Of a stretch of DNA of 64,000 bases, positions 26,700 to 40,030 are shown in pieces; positions within the stretch are counted from its first letter, which is position 1; each line of letters begins with the position of its first letter. This stretch comes from Ecdyonurus torrentis (taxonomy: Eukaryota; Arthropoda; Insecta; Ephemeroptera; Heptageniidae). The notes below the pieces were generated by a model that was given only the letters and a program-made list of their open reading frames with translations, had not been told where the DNA came from and did no database searches. Both the position numbers and the translations under genes were made by a program. Location of the stretch: the NCBI GenBank assembly GCA_949318235.1, contig OX439127.1, forward strand, positions 6,658,534-6,722,533, read 5' to 3'.

Positions 26700-29600
26700 A
26701 GTGATAAAAATCTTAACACATGGATATATTTTGGCAAACAACTCCATTACTATAAGATAAACCAACTCTTCATTGGTTCACTGCCAGTGAGGTGTGAGAA
26801 AATTCCTGACTGGCCTTTTGCTAAAATTATGTCATCTAAATCAAATGCAAACGCACTTTTCTCACCCTCTAATAGAAAATTATGTTTGTAAACCCTGTTG
26901 TTGTTGTTGTTGTTGTTTTTTTTTGTTGCTCCAAACCACAAAAAAAGACTATCACCTATTGCCTTTTAAATGGAATTGTGTATTTTTTGGAGCAAGGGAT
27001 TAGTGTTTATGAACATTATTTATATGAGTTGCTGGTGCAGGCTCTACATACATTTAATTTAATTTTGTTCTGGGCTAGAAACTGTTTTCTCTCATGAGGC
27101 GTCCTTGTCACCTCTCTTTCCCCAATTTTCAAGCATCTCTGGTTTTTCTATGAAATATTTTTTACTAGTTAATTACCACAAAGTTTTTAAAATAATAGAA
27201 TAGAAATAGGGGTAGAAAAATTAGAGCACTATATATTGAAAATTAATACAAAGCGAAATTCTCTCATTTTGATAGTAATGGGAGAGGGATTCAAATTCAA
27301 TGTTATATAGGACAATATCCTAGCAAATTTTATTCCCCCTATTTTTATTCTATTATTTTTATAGTATCATTAACCATGATGTTTTTTTAACATATTAATA
27401 ATAACCACAAAGTTGATTTTTTATTAAAAAAAAAAAAACAACTATTATTGAGGAAAAGAAATGTATGCGAGTTAAAAAAATAATTCCATACCAAAATAAT
27501 TATAATAATAATAAATGAAACAAATAAAACTTTTTTTAAAAAAAACAGTCATAAAACAGTGTGCAATTTATGAACCTGAATGTAAATGTGTATGTGACTA
27601 GAGTTATCATTAATATATTTGATAAACGATAAACCATATTTTGAACTATTAAACCATATTATGTAACGTACTGTATTGTGCTACATAAATAGTATTTAAA
27701 CAATCCATTAATTAAATAGTAATGGAGAAAAATATTACTTAATTCAATTTTATAACTTAAATGAAGTCGAAATATATCATTAAAAATTGGGTGTTTTTTA
27801 TTATAATAAAAATATAATATTTAAGGAAAAATGCAGCTTGCATGCTCCAAAAAATGCATATTTCAAGAATGATTCATTAGTTTTGCACTATATTGAACTA
27901 ACAAAAATACTAGTTGGTTATTTCTTAGTGGGCCTTGACAAATATTTAAATAGTATTAAAATACGGTTGCGGTTTTCAATACAAATAAAAAAATACCTTT
28001 ATGAAATGTAAATAGGTAATAAATAATGAAAGTAATATCCAATGTACTAAATCAAATCCCAAAATGGTGTGTTTTATACTTACAAAGTTAGTCCAGTTTT
28101 GAAAATGCTATTTCATGTATTTTAGTGAAATCCACAACATTCAATGACAGAAAAATTGACATATTAGCCTAAGTTTTCTAAAATTTGTGTAAAAGTACAT
28201 TGAAAAAGTACTGGAGGACAGAAGATTTTTTTATATAAAAACTTATAGCACCCATTCTTGAGCACCCATATATTAAAAGTAAGAGAAGTTTTAGGAGAGC
28301 CTATTTTGTTGGCAAACCATTGCATAATATTTATTCTGTTGGCACCAATATCGTTGATAAATGTATGGATGAGTCCAATCCCAATTAAGCAGCTTTTGTA
28401 TTATTTGCACGTGTGATATTTTACATGTTTGGAGAAACTTGGGAAAATATTAAGCTTTTGGTTCATATTGTACAATGTCACAGTTCTGTATTTTAGTTCC
28501 TATTTGTATTTTTTAACTTTTTCTCTAGCTATTTTAGTTATTATTAATTTTATTATTATTTTTTTTTATATATATTATTCTGTTACTATAATTATTTTTT
28601 TGTAACGCCAAAATTACAGTTTGTCTTACAATTTCAATTTTCATTTATTCTTCAAAATTTAGGCCTCAAAATTAGTTAACTTTTTTTTTCTGTCTTTTCT
28701 TTCTTTTTTTTTATTGCATACTGTGCTTATTGTGGATTTTTTTGTGTGTGCATATTTTAATGTAGGCCTCCATTTCTTTAACTTTACTTTTATTATTCAT
28801 ATTTATCAGAAAAAATTTCTTAATATTTTTGTGAGCTGTCATTGAACTGTTACTTTATATCCAATCTGGGAGGAAAATATTATGATGTAAATAAAAATTG
28901 TGTTAATTTGTATACACGTATTATTTTTGTTTCATTGATTTCAACTCCTTGCACTTTTATTGATGAAAAGATAGAAAGAAAAGTATTCTTTATATCCGTG
29001 TAAAATAGGCAGTATATTCTCACAATCGTATTTTGTATAGCAATGTGTAAGACTGGTATCCTTACATTTATTTATAATTTTTTTTTGATATATAAGTATT
29101 AAATATAATTTTATCTTTAATGTGATTTCAATTAAATTTTTACCAATAATAACATGATAATGAAATGACAGTGCAGTTATAAGTTCTACTGAGAATAAAC
29201 TATATTTTATTGATTTAAAAGATGTGGGAAACAATGTTGGTTTAAGTGTCACATCAATGGAAAGAATAGAAAAAAAAAGAAGCGCCTCACTACGATTGAT
29301 GGTTGAAAATGTTGATGGCACAGTTTAACACAAATGTTTACATAAATTAAGACGTTGCAAGGGCAACATCCCTTCTCATTTGGTTACACACATGAGAACG
29401 TGTAATTGTTATTCATTCCAATTTTTTCCTGAAATTAAATATTTCTTAATTTAGTAGAATATTATATGATTCATTTTTATCATGCAATATGAAAAAAAAA
29501 AAAAAAAAAAATCTCGGAACCCTGTCTTAATTTAGTGTGTGCAGTACATAAGTTGTGATAACGCGGTAATAAATTTTACTATTAAAAGTGCACTTATGTT

Positions 29601-30080
29601 TCTCATAAGAAAAACATTGCAAAGCAAGCGTGAGTTTTTGAATGGTAAAATATTATCGTTATCAAATTTGAATGCATAAACAAACAATGTCATATGAAAA
29701 AAAAATCATTTGCAGGCTTTCGCTGGATTTATTTTATTATTACAATGTGATTCAATATAAATATATAAAAATATGTCATTGCTGTAAAATATATATATAT
29801 CAATCATTTGTTCATACATCGATTTCATTTCTAAAATTAGGAATGATCAAATTTGGAGCAACATATTCCATCTTTTATTTACAGGAAAAATATCCCCTAT
29901 TTGTATGTATTAAATAATGATACGTCTCTGGCTGATATTTAATAATACATTATTATCATGCACAGTTGAATTCATGGTCGTTGAGGAAAATTTTATACGT
30001 TGCATCGTCAAAGGTACGCCTTCGGGCTGTTTCACACTGCAAAATGTAAAACAAGTATGTACAGTATGGAGCTCAATAAA
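26700..30080. other. No gene recognised
   Basis: AT-rich with TTG repeats near 26899. Open frames at 27787-28011 (+) and 28941-29321 (-) lack known motifs and splice context, so I do not call them genes. Confidence 0.5.
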
Positions 30081-30088
30081 TGGCTGTC

Positions 30089-30172
30089 TGTCATTGCAGT
30101 GGCCAATGACATAAATATAAGCACACCTCCTTGAGTAGGCACGGTACACACCTTCTCTCTCTCTCTCTCTTT

Positions 30173-30247
<75 letters not shown>

Positions 30248-30299
30248 GAATCAGATTATGATGCTTGCTTGCCCGCCTTTCACCCGTCTGGTGCACAAC

Positions 30300-30356
<57 letters not shown>

Positions 30357-30558
30357 TCTCTCTCTCGCAGAACTAAAATATAATGCTTGACTGCTTGACC
30401 AAACAAACAGACATTTTCTATAAACATGTTTGTTTTTGCATGTGATTTTGTTCTTTTCACAGGATGTAAAATATCATAGAGAAAGAGAAGGTGTGCACTG
30501 TGCATAGTCAAGGAGATGTGCTTATATTTATGTCTGGCCACTGCAATGACAGACAGCC
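30089..30558. repeat. Inverted repeat with about 75-bp arms around CT microsatellites
   Basis: Left arm 30089-30165 (CTGTCTGTCATTGCAGTGGC, then ATAAATATAAGCACA and CACACCTTCTC) is the reverse complement, with few changes, of 30478-30560. Two CT microsatellites (30153-30245 and 30301-30366) lie between the arms. It lies 3' of the tetraspanin and may be a foldback element. Confidence 0.8.
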
Positions 30559-30688
30559 TGAGAAGGCGGAGAACTGCTGCAGCAGATACACTTTGCTATT
30601 GTAATTTCATGGACCAATAGTATCTCTTTAACATTTATTGTGCTTCCTACTGTAGTTATATAGATATATATATCTATATAGATATAGT

Positions 30689-30719
<31 letters not shown>

Positions 30720-30849
30720 TAAATAAACTTTATTGTGTCCCATTATCCTGTGGCCGGCTCTATTACCCCGTTTGTTTTTATATTGATATAATGAACTTAA
30801 TCGACTGTTGATGGTTTTTTCTTCAGCAAACCACTGTAACTGCATCCTG

Positions 30850-31512
30850 CATAAATGCCAATAAGCTGCAACATGAGAATTATTTAGAGATTTCCCTCGC
30901 ATATGGTCTCTATATGGGGATTCTACGGATAAAAGAGCTAGAGAAACACTAACCATAAGAACTGCAAGGAGTGCAATACCAATCGCTATTTGGGCTAGTT
31001 TGGTTCCTCCATAAGTATTAAGAGCCTCTAGACAAGTAAGCGTGTACGTCTGGGCACAAGTATTGACTGTAGCCACACAGCATGACATGTGTAGTGCACC
31101 AAAAACTTTGTAGTCGCTCGTTCCGTGGGTACCATACAGCACTGCAACTGGAGATAATTAATTATAATTAACAATTAATAAAAAATTTAGTAAATGGAAC
31201 ACACATGACATATAATATGTAACGCCTGTTATACTTCCATTTGTTTTGCCTGTTTGGAATATGTTATTGAATTTTCTATGAATTAAATTACATCTTGTAA
31301 ATTTAACGTGATGCAGAAAGTTGGCAATATGTATGACTTACTGAGCGCTGCAGATAGTCCCATTGTGCTCTCTCGAAGTCGTTTCTGTCCACAGGAGGTG
31401 TGGCTTGGAGCATGTCTACCTGAAGCCGCTCGTGCAGTCCAACTCTCAGCACCATACTCCATACCCCAAGAGCTAGACATAGGACCGCACTCACGGATAC
31501 GATCACCCAAAA
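30850..31512 (-). pseudogene. Tetraspanin, TM3 to TM4 exons, with a 2-bp frame break
   Basis: On the minus strand an exon 31512-31342 follows a CAG acceptor and ends at GTAAGT. It is exactly 57 codons, starts FWVIVSVSAVLCLALGVWSM (TM3) and ends FERAQWDYLQRS. The next exon starts at 31147 after CTCCAG and reads LQCC, then breaks. Two nucleotides later the frame continues GTHGTSDY, MSCCV, NTC, TCLEAL and a clear fourth membrane helix (KLAQIAIGIALLAVLMVSVS). WDYLQRxLQCCG, SCC and the last Cys before TM4 are the hallmarks of a tetraspanin large extracellular loop. Skipping the bases at 31134-31135 restores LQCCGTHGTSDY. Tetraspanins organise membrane microdomains. TM1 and TM2 exons, expected at higher coordinates, were not found, and the 3' end is uncertain because the frame runs open into a TA repeat near 30700. 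The break may be a pseudogene lesion or an assembly error. A donor 4 bp downstream in the first exon would also restore frame but lose the CCG motif. Confidence 0.8.
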
Positions 31513-31599
31513 CTGAATATGTGCAAACAACTCGGTTATTTTTTTTATTTTGATGGTGTGCCATTTAAGTCCATCACAAGTGGACATTTATTTTACAAG

Positions 31600-33100
31600 T
31601 TAAAATAATATACTGCAACGATTTAAAATGGGAGATTCAATAATATGAGCCAATCGAAATAAGAGTACACTTTTTATTTCATAATAAATGTTACATGCAA
31701 GTTAAAAATTAAATATTTTTATACTTTAATAGAAAATAAATATTATATAGTAATGCATTAACTGAATATGTAAACTATATGAACTGATGATGAGAAATGG
31801 AAAACGATATTTAAATAATAAACACAATATACCAAATACTATTTTACAAATATCTTAACAACACAATTGAGGGGGAAAAAAAGCATATCTATTTTCCTTT
31901 TTAGATGAATAAAATTTGGTCTGAGAAAATTAACAAAATGAAAGCAAAAAATTACGAAAAAGCTGAATTATAAAAGGATAATTATTACATAGTTATTTTT
32001 TATCTGTGCATGATATAAATATTTTTGTATGTGCTTAAAGTTTTGCGCATATAGACATCGTAATTACAAGAATTGTTCAAATTTTAATTAATAGGGCCAG
32101 AAAGTGGATTTTTTTAAATTGTGGTTTTGTTCTATATTTTTTGTATCTTAGGTGTAAAGAAGATAGGTTGTTATTACTTTCATTGCAAGATACTGAATTG
32201 TTAAATTTTATACTAATTAGAACCTTTTTTTATTTAGAATATTAAGAAATATTTATATTTCCAATGTATTTCTCAGAGTAGTACTAGTAGTAGGAGCGTG
32301 CTCTTGTGTTGCAGGGAAGCAAATATTAAAAAAAAAAAAAAAAGAGAGAGAAGGAGAAGAAGAAGAAGTCTCGTATTTATGTTTTAACGCACTTTCAAAT
32401 AACATGTTTTTCTATTACCTTTTTCTTTCAATGCGTTCTTATAGGGAATATTATTGACGTTATTCTGTATTATCATTATGTATTTCCATAACAGAACGTC
32501 ATTTGTCTATCTGTACTCTGTACAGTACGTAATAGCAAAGTGAATATTGTAATAATTATACTATCTTATTTTCTGTTCTCTGCATGCAACAATTTATGCT
32601 ATGCTCTGTAATAATTGTATAAATAAATTAATACAAAACAAAAATAAATGTTGTTTCACAGAATTTTTTTTTAAATATTCTATACTTTTAGCAATAATAA
32701 TGCTGTATAATTATGACATGAATTGAATAAATTACGCATAATTTTCCTTTCCTTGTAGAAAGAGTAGAGAAATAAATTATGCACTATATATTTTGTAATT
32801 TTAAAAATACAAACGTCTCGAAATTACAAATTTCAGCAAAGAACAAGTTAAAACAGCAAGCTTATTATTTTGCTGTGCATGAAATATTAGGTGATATTGT
32901 TACCATAGACATATACATACATACCTTTATACATATACCTTTATGTCTATGATTGTTACTCTATCTGTAATCTATATATCCTGAGCTCAGGTAGCGTCCT
33001 ATAATGCAGTACACTAGTCTAATGCTCTACTCTCTCACTTATTCAAGTGTTGAAAGCTAGCAGCCAAGCTAGCTCAAAAGTAATTTTGCTGTACAACAAA
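31600..33100. other. No gene recognised; expected site of missing tetraspanin exons
   Basis: Upstream (minus strand) of the tetraspanin exons. No segment with TM1-TM2 tetraspanin features was seen, although short exons could be missed by eye. Confidence 0.5.
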
Positions 33101-34189
33101 ATTCAAACAACTTTGTCAACTTCTCAGTTTCAAATATTTGTGAGCAAAAATTTAATTGCAATGCATTCGTTGAAATTCTGCCTGTTAAAATAATCAAATG
33201 AGTTTAAAAAAAAAAAGGTATAACACACGGTAATAATATTTTTCATAATTTATGCTGCATTTATGTCAATATACCATAAATAATATTAAATTGGATAATA
33301 AACATAAATAATTACACTGTACAATATAATATTTGTGTTATGTAACATAATGTAATAGCATTAATTATGCTGTATTGAAATAAATGAGCTGAAAATAAGC
33401 TAGCATTATTATTACGTATGTTGTCATTTTTGTCAATGGATATATTCAATATGCCATTTAAAATATAGCAATAAAAAAATGATGTGAATATCATTATGAA
33501 GGACATAATATTTTAACTTATAAAAGTTGTTTCATTATTGAATAACAATTTAATTTTTTTTATTTAGGTATTAAGTCAAAAGATTTAAAATGCATGTTAG
33601 AATATTTTCCATTTTTGCAGTACTAAGGCTGAATCTGTGATATCTATAAAGATACTTTTAAAACGCAATTAACTATTTATTATTATTATTTTCTTTTTTT
33701 GCTACTCACCGTCAGTAATGGTTTAAAAATTGTTATTGATTTATGTACCTTATATAAAACACGTATAAATATATCTAGTATTTATCATTTAATTAAAACT
33801 GCAATCAGTACAATATTTTTCTCAGAAATTGCAACAACAACAAGTTTCTCCTCATGACCATATTGTTAAATTAGAGGCACTTTGCATAATGTAACTTTAC
33901 TCTCTGATCTGCTTTGCAGGCTGCCGTCACACCAAGATTTTACATATAGAAGTAACGAGTAAAACAATTTGTGTTAAAAATAGTTATTAACTTGTAAAAC
34001 AATATCGTAATAGTTTTAAGACGTCTACTCAATTTGATACTCCCGATCTAGATATATATTTTATATAAATATTGATGTATCTCTTGTTTAGCAACATTTC
34101 TGCTACTATGACGTAATTATGAAGCAGCAATCGATCAATCAAGCAACCGGCCTTCTCTAGACTGATCTCTCTCTCTCTCTCTCTCTCTG

Positions 34190-34279
34190 TCTATGTCTCT
34201 GTCTCTGTCTCTGTCTCTGTCTCTGTCTCTGTCTCTGTCTCTGTCTCTGTCTCTGTCTCTGTCTCTGTCTCTCTCTGTC

Positions 34280-34310
<31 letters not shown>

Positions 34311-34312
34311 TT
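34190..34312 (+). repeat. CT-rich microsatellite with (CTGTCT)n core
   Basis: Hexanucleotide CTGTCT repeats within a CT run. It occupies the same unit position as the CT runs at 41618, 48105 and 58715. Confidence 0.9.
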
Positions 34313-34343
34313 CGTGCAATGCAAGATCTTAGTAAGTCAATGT

Positions 34344-34413
34344 CTTACTGAGATTGTCAGATCAAATGCGCGCTACAATTATGGTGCAAATTTGATCTGA
34401 TATTCTCACTTAC
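34344..34413 (+). other. Conserved foldback in unit A
   Basis: ACTGAGATTGTCAGATCAAA pairs with TTTGATCTGATATTCTCAC-type sequence around a loop of about 12 nt, giving an imperfect stem of about 27 bp. Conserved in units B and F. Transcription is not shown. Confidence 0.6.
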
Positions 34414-34539
34414 TGTATAAGATACTGTGCTTGCTGCTTTTAGTAAAAATGAAACAATAATAATAATAAATCAATAATAAAAACTAGTGCTTTGAGTGAG
34501 ACCAATAATTACTAAGGTGGTATGGTCTTACATACATTC

Positions 34540-34665
34540 CATGATGACGTACAGCATTCGGGAGGTGTATGATGGATGTGATTGCAACGTCAAGCTTGCT
34601 TATAGTTTCCACGGTTTCTCTAGGCAAATGCCGGGCTGTGTAATTAGGCTGTTGTCGGCCTACAT
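34540..34665 (-). repeat. Family S repeat (unit A, internal)
   Basis: GCATTCGGGAGGTGTATGAT, GTTTCCACGGTTTCTCTAGG and ATGCCGGGCTGTG. Same location in the unit as the copies at 41.87 and 59.12 kb. Confidence 0.7.
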
Positions 34666-37025
34666 TAGCAGTTTCCATTGTACCTGTTGACAAGACATAG
34701 TCTTGACGAGAATATGGAGAAAGTCTAGAACGGTAACACAATATGGCAACAAAAAAAAAAGAAAAAAAAAAAGCTTTAAACTATTATGTCGTAAAGCATA
34801 AAATTTATTTTTGAAATTTTCATTTAAGCATCATTTATGTTTTAATGACAGAATTGTGGCTTAATTTAAGTAATTTATTCTGTTTGTTCACAAAGATCAG
34901 AGTGTAATTAATAATTATATATTATGTCACATTTTATATAACTAAATATTCACTCGATTATAATTATATTTTTAACATTTAAATTTAGCACATGTTTTCT
35001 CATAAAATAAGAAATTTCATTATATTATAATAGTTTTCTCATAAGAATAGTATTGCAAAATTTGCTACATTCTTTATTAATACAGTTTGCGTCCTCTATT
35101 GTTAAAGTATGACATCCCAAGCATGTGTATTGTGTATACAGAAAGCATAAGTAATCAAACAGAACATAGTTTCTCTTTTTTTCTTATTCTTTCTTTTCTA
35201 TCTATGCTGAGTGTGGAGCATGCGTGTGCGTGGTACTCCTCTCAACAGTAAAGACAACCTCTTGTTGAGTTATGTCCTTCTAATATATTTCGCAGTAATA
35301 TTCATTCATTCATTTATTTAGTAATTCACTCATTCATTTTAAAGATTGACGGCATCACTCAATAACATGAACCTTATAGGAAAATGATTCATTTTGCCAG
35401 CGTAAAAATATTAACGTAAGCAATATCTTTAAGAGAATTGAAGTTGTTAAAAGCTTATTTAAGTATATGTCAAGAATATGAGAAAAGTACTAATAATGTA
35501 ATAAAATAAAATTAACCAATATCTCAAAGAATCAGACTAAAACTTAGTTAGTCCTAATCTGAGTAATGGAATTCATTACTCCAGTATGGCGTCAAAACAC
35601 ATTAAAAATGACGTCATGTGCATACACCCTGTACAGTATGATAAGTACTGTACACGTTTATTAATTGTTTGCTAGGTGAGGTGACATGAAAATGTTACAA
35701 TAACGGTGGCACAATTTGAATAAAGGCAAGAGAAACCACACCTTAAAAGGAAAATATAAATTTAAGAAATTTTTACTTAAAAATACATTGAAAATTTTAT
35801 AATTTAATGAAAAATAGAAAAAAATTACATAAACATCAAAAATTGAACAATTTCAGAAAAAATACAAATATTGGACTAGAAACGCCCTTGCATATGCATG
35901 TTTCAAAGCTATTTTGAGCATTCAAGAGTAGGGTACATAATAGTAAGAAATTTTTTTTTGACAAAAGAGGAATATTTTTGTTATTCTGAGAGCCGCACAA
36001 AAAGATGTTTTAAATTTGCGACACTGAAATAATTTTTCAAAAAGTTGCAGTCTGAAAATAAGTAAATAGACAAAATAAAATAAAATAAATAGACAAAGTA
36101 TTACATTGAAATAAAATTACGATTAAATACTTGATATTGTTTAGCTTTTTCATCCTTTTGTTTTGTTAATACAAAATATATCAAGTTTTAACTTCACAAC
36201 ACTGAAGATTTTCTTGTATTTTTGGCTAAAATTTCAAAACCACATGTCATATAATGCATACATATAGAGTAATTACTGTTGAACCACTCATTTTTATAAT
36301 TTGAAAGACATGTGTTGAGAGACGTCTTTATTAGTACAACTTGCTAGTGTTCTTAGTAATCGCTTAATTATATGAAAAATTACGTGTAAAAGTAACGTGA
36401 GTGTCGAGCTATAAATAATAATAATAATAAAAACAAATAGACTAGACAAACAGTTTCATAAAGTTTAATGATTTATCTCAGTACGCCAAATTACATGTGT
36501 TACTGTGCTTGTAATTAGTGATCTATTTATTGAGTTTATTTTATAATTAACTACTATATGAGAAACAATGACAAAACTGAATAATTAGACATAGGCATAT
36601 ATAACAGAACTTGAGATGACTTTCATAAGTACATTTGCAAAAAAAAAAGGACTACATGATTTTAGATAAACAAACAAATTCAAGAAACAATTAAAAATTT
36701 TTAACACTAATTTTTGAATACTTGCTTACGTATATGCAAAAGAGATTATTGTTATATTATTGTTATTATTATTATTATTCTCTTTACATTTATAATAATG
36801 TGTGCCATCCATGTTAAGAAAGGAAACAGATCAAATTATGTTTAAAATAGGCGCTAAATAATTTTTATTAAATAAACAATATTATTCAGGCGATAAGTTT
36901 ATTAATGACTCAGTAAGTAGTCATCAAAATTAAATATTTTCTTTGCGTAATGTTTTATTTTTAAATTGTGTAATTGTCTTTGCATATATGTTTCACTATC
37001 ATTTCTATTTGCGTGTTTTTTATTT

Positions 37026-37346
37026 TTAAAAGAATAAACAAGAGAAAAATATAAGCATTTATATCACAAAGTACTTGATGGGATTTACATTAGTAAAATT
37101 AGTTTGTCTCTAAACACAACAGAAATTTCAATTTATGCAAAGCCCACAACATTTTCATACTAATTTTTGCATGTTTCTGACGTCATAAACATGAACTTTC
37201 ACGCAAATTGCATATTTTACAGTGTTTTCACGCTCTCTCGTGGGGCTACATTAACATTCTGGTAAAAATTGTTATCGGTTTTAAATATCCTTTTTTGTGT
37301 TTATTCATTGTGAAGCACATGTTGTTTTATGTGGTCTATGGCTCTA
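37026..37346. mobile_element. TTAA-flanked MITE, family 5 (unit A copy)
   Basis: Same order of motifs as the 13830 copy; the right TTAA is mutated to CTAA. Same position in the tandem unit as copies at 44786 and 61606. Confidence 0.7.
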
Positions 37347-38489
37347 AGTAATAACCTGGACAGATGTATATTTTTATCTACTTTCTGTGTAGGATGAAAG
37401 AAATGGATAAAGAATTTGGAATTAAGGTCACCTACGAGTATCTTTCTAGTAATTAAAGTAACTACATGATTTAAAATTTAAAACAAAGATAAAACTTCAA
37501 GTTTCTTTTTTTGCAAAATTCAATAATTTCTGTAGTTTTTAAGACACATAATACAGATTGAGGTCACCTTTAAGTAACTTTGCAACAACAACAACAGTGC
37601 CTACGTGACTTAAAACAGTGCACGTGCATCCGTACTCCACGTAGAATTAAAAGTACATATAAAGTCTATTATTTGTAATATATGATGCAAGAATGAGCCT
37701 AATTGAAAACTGGAAGAAAAACATAAATTTCCAACCAATAAAAATTGCTTACAAAATTAAAACATTGGTTACAATTTGTAATAAGAGATTTTGTTATTTC
37801 TGAGAACTTTTCAAGTACTTGCATTCCCAGACACAGCAGAGTCATAAACATGGTTTCATTAAATTTTTTTTCATACAGGATACATCATCGTAAAAGTCAT
37901 AGAAAGAAAATAAAACAGGATGTAAATTAATTATTATTTTAAATATAAAAACGGTATGCAAAACATATTTAATTACTATTTTATTTTTTATTTTATGTTT
38001 TTTATTTTTAATAAGTTTTTATAAAATAATTTTAGTAAATGTTTTATTCAATTGAAATTTTCATTGCATTATAAAAAAATTCCTATAAAAAATATGTACC
38101 AAAAATGTATATTTCAGTGCAAAAAAATGCATAGGATTTTCTGTTATCGTAACATACGTAAAACTGAGTTCGGTATTATTTTTATTGATTTTTTTTTGGT
38201 CTGATTTTTATTTACTGCAAACAAACAAAAATAAAAATATGAGTGGTTAAATCAAATAAGAAGTTAATAGGAATTAAAATAATCAAGATATATTTAAAAT
38301 TGACAATATACGAACAACTATACTGATATTTAGGGATATAAATTTGCTTTTTACAGGAAAAACCAAAGCTGTTTAACCGTACCATTATTAGTACTGAAAG
38401 AGAGGAAAAAAATTGCTACTTTTCATTCAAGACTTTAGTTTATTTTATATAATTGTATTTTAGTTAATTTATTCATTTATTCACTCACT

Positions 38490-38650
38490 AACTCACTCAC
38501 TCACTCACTCACTCACTCACTCACTCACTCACTCACTCACTCACTCACTCACTCACTCACTCACTCACTCACTCACTCACTCACTCACTCACTCACTCAC
38601 TCACTCACTCACTCACTCACTCACTCACTCACTCACTCACTCACTCACTC
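38490..38650 (+). repeat. (TCAC)n segment of compound array
   Basis: About 40 perfect units, directly abutting the GTTC array without a spacer. Confidence 0.97.
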
Positions 38651-39402
38651 GTTCGTTCGTTCGTTCGTTCGTTCGTTCGTTCGTTCGTTCGTTCGTTCGT
38701 TCGTTCGTTCGTTCGTTCGTTCGTTCGTTCGTTCGTTCGTTCGTTCGTTCGTTCGTTCGTTCGTTCGTTCGTTCGTTCGTTCGTTCGTTCGTTCGTTCGT
38801 TCGTTCGTTCGTTCGTTCGTTCGTTCGTTCGTTCGTTCGTTCGTTCGTTCGTTCGTTCGTTCGTTCGTTCGTTCGTTCGTTCGTTCGTTCGTTCGTTCGT
38901 TCGTTCGTTCGTTCGTTCGTTCGTTCGTTCGTTCGTTCGTTCGTTCGTTCGTTCGTTCGTTCGTTCGTTCGTTCGTTCGTTCGTTCGTTCGTTCGTTCGT
39001 TCGTTCGTTCGTTCGTTCGTTCGTTCGTTCGTTCGTTCGTTCGTTCGTTCGTTCGTTCGTTCGTTCGTTCGTTCGTTCGTTCGTTCGTTCGTTCGTTCGT
39101 TCGTTCGTTCGTTCGTTCGTTCGTTCGTTCGTTCGTTCGTTCGTTCGTTCGTTCGTTCGTTCGTTCGTTCGTTCGTTCGTTCGTTCGTTCGTTCGTTCGT
39201 TCGTTCGTTCGTTCGTTCGTTCGTTCGTTCGTTCGTTCGTTCGTTCGTTCGTTCGTTCGTTCGTTCGTTCGTTCGTTCGTTCGTTCGTTCGTTCGTTCGT
39301 TCGTTCGTTCGTTCGTTCGTTCGTTCGTTCGTTCGTTCGTTCGTTCGTTCGTTCGTTCGTTCGTTCGTTCGTTCGTTCGTTCGTTCGTTCGTTCGTTCGT
39401 TC
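38651..39402 (+). repeat. (GTTC)n array, 752 bp, about 188 CpG sites
   Basis: 188 perfect tandem units. Each unit boundary makes a CpG (TTCG), in a window otherwise poor in CpG. The minus-strand open frame of NERT repeats is an artefact. Confidence 0.98.
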
Positions 39403-39590
39403 ATTCATTCATTCATTCATTCATTCATTCATTCATTCATTCATTCATTCATTCATTCATTCATTCATTCATTCATTCATTCATTCATTCATTCATTTAT
39501 TCATTCATTCATTCATTCATTCATTCATTCATTCATTCATTCATTCATTCATTCATTCATTCATTCATTCATTCATTCATTCATTCATTC
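39403..39590 (+). repeat. (ATTC)n segment of compound array
   Basis: 47 units, one with a TTTA variant. It continues the GTTC array in register, differing by one G-to-A change per unit. Confidence 0.97.
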
Positions 39591-39680
39591 TCCACGACAG
39601 CCTAGAGAAACCGTGCAAACGTCTACGCAGGCTAGTCGTTGCAATCACATCGATCATGCACCTCCTGAATGCTGTGTGAA
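39590..39680 (+). repeat. Family S repeat (unit A, distal, opposite orientation)
   Basis: CTCCACGACAGCCTAGAGAA, then GCAATCACATCGATCATGCA and CACCTCCTGAATGCTGTGTG. It begins exactly where the tetranucleotide array ends. Confidence 0.7.
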
Positions 39681-39726
39681 TCTTATTTCAATTACAAAAT
39701 TGGACTTAAAATTGATCTTAGGAATA

Positions 39727-40030
<304 letters not shown>

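Noticed and set aside
27787..28011. 74-residue plus-strand frame
   Set aside because: No upstream signal, no known motif; length is expected by chance in such DNA.
28941..29321. 126-residue minus-strand frame
   Set aside because: No recognisable motif, low-complexity AT-rich composition and no splice context.
34484..34741. Frames with a shared TARHLPRETVETISKLDV peptide in units A and F
   Set aside because: The peptide recurs because the underlying family S repeat recurs; other copies shift frame or differ, so no protein constraint is seen.
38637..39408. 255-residue Asn-Glu-Arg-Thr repeat frames on the minus strand
   Set aside because: Produced by the GTTC array, which lacks stops in this phase; two overlapping frames give the same peptide.
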